Part shown: piece after piece, positions 59,514-64,000 of the stretch
Position numbering within the stretch: the first letter of the stretch is position 1
Layout: every line of letters begins with the position of its first letter
Origin: Streptomyces sp. TLI_053
GTDB taxonomy: Bacteria; Actinomycetota; Actinomycetes; Streptomycetales; Streptomycetaceae
Length of the DNA: 64,000 nucleotides
NCBI RefSeq assembly: GCF_900105395.1
Contig: NZ_LT629775.1
Location: forward strand, 7,901,501 to 7,965,500
Direction of reading: 5' to 3'
The notes under the pieces: generated by a model
Told to the model about the DNA's origin: nothing
What the model saw: the letters and a program-made list of their open reading frames with translations, nothing else
Database searches by the model: none
Made by a program: the position numbers and the translations under genes

Positions 59514-60356
59514 TCATTTGACGGCCCCGGCGGTGAGTCCGGCGACCAGGTAGCGCTGGAGCAGCAGGAAGCCGGCCACCACCGGGACGCTGACCACCAG
59601 CGAGGCGGCCATCACCTGGTTCCAGTAGACGTCGTTGAGCGTGGCGTAGCCCTGGAGGCCGACGGCCAGGGTGCGGGTCTCCTCGTTGGTGAGCACCGAG
59701 GCGAAGAGCACCTCTCCCCAGGCCGTCATGAAGGCGTACACCGCGACCGCGACGATGCCGGGCACCGCCGCCGGGACGATGATCCGCACCAGGGCCCGGA
59801 CCGGACCGCAGCCGTCGACCAGCGCGGCCTCGTCCAGGTCCCGCGGAATGGAGTCGAAGTAGCCGACCAGCATCCAGATCGAGAACGGCAGCGAGAAGGT
59901 CAGGTAGGTGAGGATCAGACCGCCGCGGCTGCCGTACAGGGCGACCCCGGTGGCGTTGCCGACGTTGACGAGGAGCAGGAAGAGCGGGAGCAGGAACAGG
60001 ATGCCGGGGAACATCTGGGTGGACAGCACCGTCACCGTGAAGAAGCGCCGTCCACGGAAACGGTAGCGGCTCACCGCGTACGCCGCGACGATCGCGACCA
60101 GGACCGAGCAGATCGTCGAACCTCCGGCCACGATCAGCGAGTTGACCAGGTAGCGGCCGAGCGGCACGGTGCGCCAGATGTCCGCGTAGGGACGCAGGGT
60201 CACGGTGCTGGGGATCCAGCGGAACGGACCCTGGACGTCCTGGAGCGGCTTCAGCGAGCTGCCGAGCATCACCAGGACGGGGACGAGGGTGAAGACGGTG
60301 AGCGCGGCGAGCACGGCGCGGCGCAGCCACCGGAACGAGGCGGGCGGGTCGATCAC
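59514..60356 (-). CDS. carbohydrate ABC permease, MalG type
   Basis: A 280-residue permease with six helices (first: VLAALTVFTLVPVLVMLGSSL) and the coupling loop LDEAALVDGCGPVRALVRIIVPAAVPG. GTG 60356 overlaps the stop of the MalF-type gene (GTGA). No ATPase gene is present. Confidence 0.93.
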   Translation of the reverse strand: MIDPPASFRWLRRAVLAALTVFTLVPVLVMLGSSLKPLQDVQGPFRWIPSTVTLRPYADIWRTVPLGRYLVNSLIVAGGSTICSVLVAIVAAYAVSRYRFRGRRFFTVTVLSTQMFPGILFLLPLFLLLVNVGNATGVALYGSRGGLILTYLTFSLPFSIWMLVGYFDSIPRDLDEAALVDGCGPVRALVRIIVPAAVPGIVAVAVYAFMTAWGEVLFASVLTNEETRTLAVGLQGYATLNDVYWNQVMAASLVVSVPVVAGFLLLQRYLVAGLTAGAVK

Positions 60357-61291
60357 GCGGTGGCGTCCTTCCGGCGCGAGGTGAGCAGCAGGTAGCCGGC
60401 CGTCACCACCAGCAGGAACAGCAGCAGCAGGACGGACATGGCCGAGCCGGCGCCGAAGTTCCAGGTGACGAAGGAGGACTGGTAGATGTGCACCGAGATC
60501 AGGTCGGCCGCGGCGGGCGCCGAGCGGCCGAACAGCAGGTAGGGGGTGTTGAAGTCGTTGAAGGTCCAGAGGAAGAGCACCAGGACCAGCACCTGGTTGA
60601 CCGGCCGCAGCGAGGGCAGGGTGATCCGGCGGATCTGCTGCCAGACCCCGGCGCCGTCCAGCGCGGCCGCCTCGTAGAGTTCGCGCGGGATGTTCTGCAG
60701 CCCGGCGGTGAGGGTCAGGAAGGCGAACGGCCAGCTGCGCCAGACCGAGACGGTGACCAGCGCGGTGAAGCTGTTGTCGCCGAGCAGCCAGAACGGCTTG
60801 TCGTCGACCAGGTGGAGCTGGTCGTGCAGCACGTGGTTGATCAGACCGGTGTCCCGCTGGAACATGAACGACCAGGTGATGACCGCCGCGTAGACCGGCA
60901 GCGCGTAGGGCAGCAGGAACAGGGCGCGCAGCAGGCCGCGGCCGCGGAAGGAGTCCTGCATCAGCACGGCGGCGGTGGTGCCGATCAGCCAGGCGAGGCC
61001 GACGGCCAGCACGGTGAAGGCGCAGGTGACCCAGAAGGAGTGCAGCAGGGCCCGGCCGACCGGGGCGTCGAAGTCCACGGCGGTACGGAAGTTGGCGAGT
61101 CCGGCCCAGGGTGCGGCGGTCCAGTCGCGGATGAAGAACTGGGTGAGCCGCTTGAGGCTCATCACGGTGCCGAGCACCATCGGCACCAGGTGGACGGCGA
61201 GTTCGAGCAGCAGTGCGGGGAGCAGCAGCAGATAGGGGAGGGCGGTGGTTCCGGCGCGTCGGCGCAGTCGGTCGATTCGGCCCCGGATCAC
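60353..61291 (-). CDS. carbohydrate ABC permease, MalF type
   Basis: A 312-residue permease. First helix ALPYLLLLPALLLELAVHLVPMVLGTVMS, extracytoplasmic APWAGLANFRTAVDFDAPV, coupling loop RELYEAAALDGAGVWQQIRRITLPSLRPV. Its GTG start lies one base after the binding protein stop. Confidence 0.93.
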   Translation of the reverse strand: MIRGRIDRLRRRAGTTALPYLLLLPALLLELAVHLVPMVLGTVMSLKRLTQFFIRDWTAAPWAGLANFRTAVDFDAPVGRALLHSFWVTCAFTVLAVGLAWLIGTTAAVLMQDSFRGRGLLRALFLLPYALPVYAAVITWSFMFQRDTGLINHVLHDQLHLVDDKPFWLLGDNSFTALVTVSVWRSWPFAFLTLTAGLQNIPRELYEAAALDGAGVWQQIRRITLPSLRPVNQVLVLVLFLWTFNDFNTPYLLFGRSAPAAADLISVHIYQSSFVTWNFGAGSAMSVLLLLFLLVVTAGYLLLTSRRKDATA

Positions 61292-61292
61292 G

Positions 61293-62606
61293 TCAGTTGG
61301 CCGGCATCTGCTGCTGGGCCCGGGTGAGTTCGGCGCGCACGCCGTCCTCGGTGACGGCCTTGCCGGCGGCGGCGGAGGCGAGCAGGTTCTTCACCGCGGT
61401 GCCGACCAGGGTCTCGAACTGGCTCTCGGCGGGCACCTGGGGCAGCGGGCGGGCGCTCTGGCCCAGGACGGCGGCCAGGGTGCCGAGTTCGGGGGTCGCG
61501 AAGGCGGCGTCGCGCTGGGCCTCGACCACCGGGGGGATGGTGCCGTAGGCCTTGTTGAGCACGGTCTGTTCCTCGGTGCCGGTCATGAAGGAGACGAACT
61601 TCAGCGCCCCTTCGGTGTTCTTGGTGGCGCGGAAGACGGCGAGGTTGATCCCGGCGACCATCGAGGTGGTGGCGCGTTCGCCGGTGGCTCCGGCGGGGAC
61701 GGGGACGGGGGCGACGCCGTAGTCCTCGGGGGCCATGCCGTGGGACTTGAGGTTGGCCCCGGCGGCCTGCCACAGCAGCATGGCGGCCTTGCCGGTGGCG
61801 AAGTCGGTGACGGACTGGTTGTTGGCGTACTCGGCGTTGCCCGCGGCGGCGATCTTCTCGGTGCCGAGCAGGTCGACGTACTGCTTGACCGCGGCGACGG
61901 CGCCCGGGCTGTCGAAGGCGGGGCGGCCGGACGGGTCGAAGAAGTCGGCGCCGTGCTGCTTGGCGAGGGTGAAGGCGTGGTGGACGTTCTCGCTGATGTT
62001 GCCGCCCTCGACGGCGAGGCCGTAGCGGCCGCCGGTGGTGAGCTTCTTCCCGTCGGCGACGAGCTCCTCCCAGGTGGCCGGTGCCCGGTCGATCCCGGCC
62101 TCGGCGAAGAGCTTCTTGTTCCAGTACAGGCCGTAGGCCATCGAGTAGAGCGGGACGGCGGCCGGGTCCTGTCCGGCGGCGCCGGCCGAGGCGAGCGCGG
62201 CGGGCAGGAACCGGTCCTTGCCGCCGGTCTTCGCGAGGGTGGCGGCGTCGAAGGGCCGCAGCGCGCCGGTGGCCTGGAGCGAGGCGGACCAGGTGTTGCC
62301 GATGTTGAGCACGTCGGGGCCCTGGCCGGAGCCGGCGGCGGCGAGGATCCGGTTGAGCAGGTCCGACCAGGGGATGACCTCCAGCTTCACCTTGATGCCG
62401 GTCTGCTGCTCGAACTTCCGCAGCTCGGGTTCCAGTACCTGGCGGTCGTTCTCCAGGCTGGTGCCCTGGTTGGAGGCCCAGTAGGTGAGCGTGCCGGGGC
62501 TGCTGTCGCCCCCGCCGCCGGCGGTGGAGCCCCCGCCGCAGGCGGTGGCGGTGAGGACGAGCGCGGTGGCGAGCACGCCGGCTGCGGCGGCGCGGGCGAT
62601 GGGCAT
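61293..62606 (-). CDS. sugar-binding lipoprotein (SBP_bac_1)
   Basis: A 437-residue binding protein with lipobox LVLTATAC (Cys23) and a Gly/Ser linker. Core segments LTYWASNQGTSLENDRQVLEPEL, GSGQGPDVLNIGNTWSAS and VPLYSMAYGLYWNKKLFAEAGI are typical of family 1. ATG 62606 follows GAGGGGA. First gene of the leftward GH1 operon, with the palindrome at 62648 just upstream. Confidence 0.93.
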   Translation of the reverse strand: MPIARAAAAGVLATALVLTATACGGGSTAGGGGDSSPGTLTYWASNQGTSLENDRQVLEPELRKFEQQTGIKVKLEVIPWSDLLNRILAAAGSGQGPDVLNIGNTWSASLQATGALRPFDAATLAKTGGKDRFLPAALASAGAAGQDPAAVPLYSMAYGLYWNKKLFAEAGIDRAPATWEELVADGKKLTTGGRYGLAVEGGNISENVHHAFTLAKQHGADFFDPSGRPAFDSPGAVAAVKQYVDLLGTEKIAAAGNAEYANNQSVTDFATGKAAMLLWQAAGANLKSHGMAPEDYGVAPVPVPAGATGERATTSMVAGINLAVFRATKNTEGALKFVSFMTGTEEQTVLNKAYGTIPPVVEAQRDAAFATPELGTLAAVLGQSARPLPQVPAESQFETLVGTAVKNLLASAAAGKAVTEDGVRAELTRAQQQMPAN

Positions 62607-62647
62607 GAAGGGATCCCCTCTTCGGGTGAAGTCCGCTGCTGCGATAC

Positions 62648-62668
62648 TTAATTCGAGGCGTGATTTAA
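62648..62668. promoter_or_regulatory. candidate ROK repressor operator
   Basis: TTAATTC-N7-GATTTAA, an AT-rich inverted repeat (6 of 7 positions symmetric) in the 126-bp divergent region between the binding protein and ROK genes. AT-rich half-sites of this kind are known for NagC/Mlc-type ROK regulators. Confidence 0.55.
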
Positions 62669-62732
62669 CGTGTGAGAAAAGCTTCCGTCAAGGGTTCGGA
62701 CAGCGATAGATTCGGGGCAGGAGGGAGATCCC

Positions 62733-64000
62733 ATGACCGCGCGAGGCAAGAAGACGGTGCGTGACCTGCGCAGAGGCAGCCGGTCCACGCTGCTGCGGCG
62801 GCTGTACTTCGACGGGCCGCTCAGCCGCCAGGAGCTCGGCTCGATCACCGGGCTGAGCGGCGGATCGATCAGCAATGTGACCGGCGAGCTGCTCGCCGAC
62901 GGCCTGATCGAGGAGTGCGGCTCGGTGGAGTCGGACGGCGGGCGGCCCCGGATCCTGCTCCGGGTCGCCGCCGGCCGGGCCCATCTGGTCGGCGTGGACG
63001 TCGGCGAGACCCAGGTCCGGGTCGCACTGTTCGACCTGGCCAGGACCGAACTGGCGGCCAGTGACCGGCCGTTGGACGACCGGGGCCACGACGCCGGCCA
63101 TGTCGCGGAGCTGATCCTGACCGGGCTGGCCGACGTGCTGGAGCGCACCGGGACCGACCCGGGCACGGTGCTCGGCGTGGGTGTCGGCGTGCCCGGCATC
63201 GTCGAGCAGGCGGACCTCGGCCGGGGCGTCGGGCCGGACCTCGGGCAGGGCGTCGGGCCGGACCTCGGGGGCGGCGCGGGGGCCGTGGTGCACGGCCAGA
63301 CCGTCGGCTGGGACGCGGTGCCGCTCGGCCGGATGCTGCGGGCCGGCACCGACCTGCCGCTGTTCGTCGACAACGGTGCCAAGACCCTCGGCCAGGCGGA
63401 GATGTGGTTCGGCGCCGGGCGCGGCGCGCGGCACGCGGTGGTCGCCCTGTTCGGCTCCGGCGTCGGCGCCTGCGTGATCGCCGACGGCGCCCGCTTCCGG
63501 GGCGCCACCAGCAGCGCGGGCGAGTGGGGCCACACCAAGGTGCACGTCGGCGGACGGCGCTGCCGGTGCGGCGCGCGCGGCTGCCTGGAGGCGTACGTCG
63601 GGGCCGAGGCGCTGGTCGCGCGGTGGGGTGCGGCGCCGCCCGGCGGTGGGGAGAAGGCGGGGCTGGCGGCCCTGCTGGCGGCCGCCGGCGCGGGCGATCC
63701 GGCCGCGGTCGCGCTGCTCGACGAGGCCGCCGAGTACCTCGGTGCGGCCATCGCCGACCTGGTGAACCTGTTCAACCCGGAGCGGATCGTGATCGGCGGC
63801 TGGGCCGGACTGCTGCTCGGTCCCCGGCTGCTGCCCGGGATCCGTGCGGCCGCCACCGAGTACGCGCTGCGCTTCCCGCGGGAGCAGACCGAGATCGTGC
63901 TGGGCACGCTCGGCCCGGCGGCGGTGACGGTGGGCGCGGCGACCCTGCCGCTCTCCGACTTCCTGGACTCCGGCGGGGAGTTCCCGCGCCGCGCGGACGG
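62733..64000 (+). CDS. ROK family transcriptional regulator (3' end beyond window)
   Basis: At least 422 residues; the frame is open to the right edge. ATG 62733 follows GGAGGGAG. The winged helix STLLRRLYFDGPLSRQELGSITGLSGGSISNVTGELLADGLI leads into the ROK sugar-kinase fold with LVGVDVGETQVRVALF, VVALFGSGVGACVIADGARF and the zinc motif GGRRCRCGARGCLEAYVG. A repeated insert (GRGVGPDLGQGVGPDLGGG, from a 20-bp DNA repeat near 63217-63270) lies between the two lobes and is unusual. It probably represses the divergent GH1-importer operon. Confidence 0.9.
   Translation, partial: MTARGKKTVRDLRRGSRSTLLRRLYFDGPLSRQELGSITGLSGGSISNVTGELLADGLIEECGSVESDGGRPRILLRVAAGRAHLVGVDVGETQVRVALFDLARTELAASDRPLDDRGHDAGHVAELILTGLADVLERTGTDPGTVLGVGVGVPGIVEQADLGRGVGPDLGQGVGPDLGGGAGAVVHGQTVGWDAVPLGRMLRAGTDLPLFVDNGAKTLGQAEMWFGAGRGARHAVVALFGSGVGACVIADGARFRGATSSAGEWGHTKVHVGGRRCRCGARGCLEAYVGAEALVARWGAAPPGGGEKAGLAALLAAAGAGDPAAVALLDEAAEYLGAAIADLVNLFNPERIVIGGWAGLLLGPRLLPGIRAAATEYALRFPREQTEIVLGTLGPAAVTVGAATLPLSDFLDSGGEFPRRAD

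Overview
The window is high-GC (about 72-73%) actinobacterial DNA. Codon third positions are almost all G or C, GTG starts and GTGA/ATGA stop-start overlaps are common, and the set of secreted proteins and solute transporters is typical of Streptomyces or Kitasatospora. I saw no rRNA, tRNA, CRISPR array, insertion sequence or phage genes.

Region 1 (1-9.8 kb) starts with the end of a TPR regulator and an overlapping methyltransferase. A leftward cassette follows, transcribed 9225 to 1606: Gfo/Idh/MocA dehydrogenase, DegT-type aminotransferase, N-methyltransferase-like protein, inositol-monophosphatase-like phosphatase, NodU/CmcH-type carbamoyltransferase, an unrecognised protein with a cysteine-rich tail, and a sensor kinase without a partner regulator. 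Dehydrogenase plus aminotransferase plus inositol phosphatase is the enzyme logic of inositol-derived aminocyclitols (streptidine, hygromycin A), so a small carbamoylated, perhaps N-methylated, inosamine-like product is the best guess. A Nudix hydrolase and a second methyltransferase lie upstream.

Region 2 (11.4-22.3 kb) is a leftward sulfur-scavenging operon: a 24-residue leader peptide with three consecutive Cys codons, a TauD/AtsK-type dioxygenase, a ROK repressor, a peptide-type ABC importer (binding protein, two permeases, fused double ATPase), a cytoplasmic arylsulfatase, and lastly a phosphopantetheinyl transferase. The leader suggests cysteine-responsive attenuation. The ROK gene has no stop codon before the next gene, which points to a frameshift.

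Region 3 (22.6-31 kb) holds miscellaneous genes: two small secreted proteins, a papain-inhibitor-like secreted protein, an FAD oxidoreductase, a short UvrA-like ABC protein, a secreted DUF6528-like protein and a hotdog thioesterase. Several strong stem-loop terminators separate them.

Region 4 (31.2-50.3 kb) is a complete N-glycan (mannose-rich) utilisation locus arranged around a LacI-type repressor. Leftward run a sugar binding protein, two permeases, a GH5_18-like beta-mannosidase, a GH38 alpha-mannosidase, a ROK sugar kinase and mannose-6-phosphate isomerase. Rightward run the repressor, a secreted GH85 endo-beta-N-acetylglucosaminidase, a second large GH38 and a small unknown protein. Two near-identical palindromes (core AACCGGTT) sit in the divergent promoter region and just before the GH85 gene, so the repressor probably controls both arms.

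Region 5 (50.6-64 kb) holds a class A penicillin-binding protein, an iron-siderophore ABC importer with a good IdeR/DmdR box, a secreted bulb-type (mannose-binding) lectin, and a second oligosaccharide locus: GH1 beta-glucosidase, two permeases, binding protein and a divergent ROK regulator that runs off the end. Neither sugar importer has its own ATPase, which fits the shared MsiK-type ATPase of Streptomyces.
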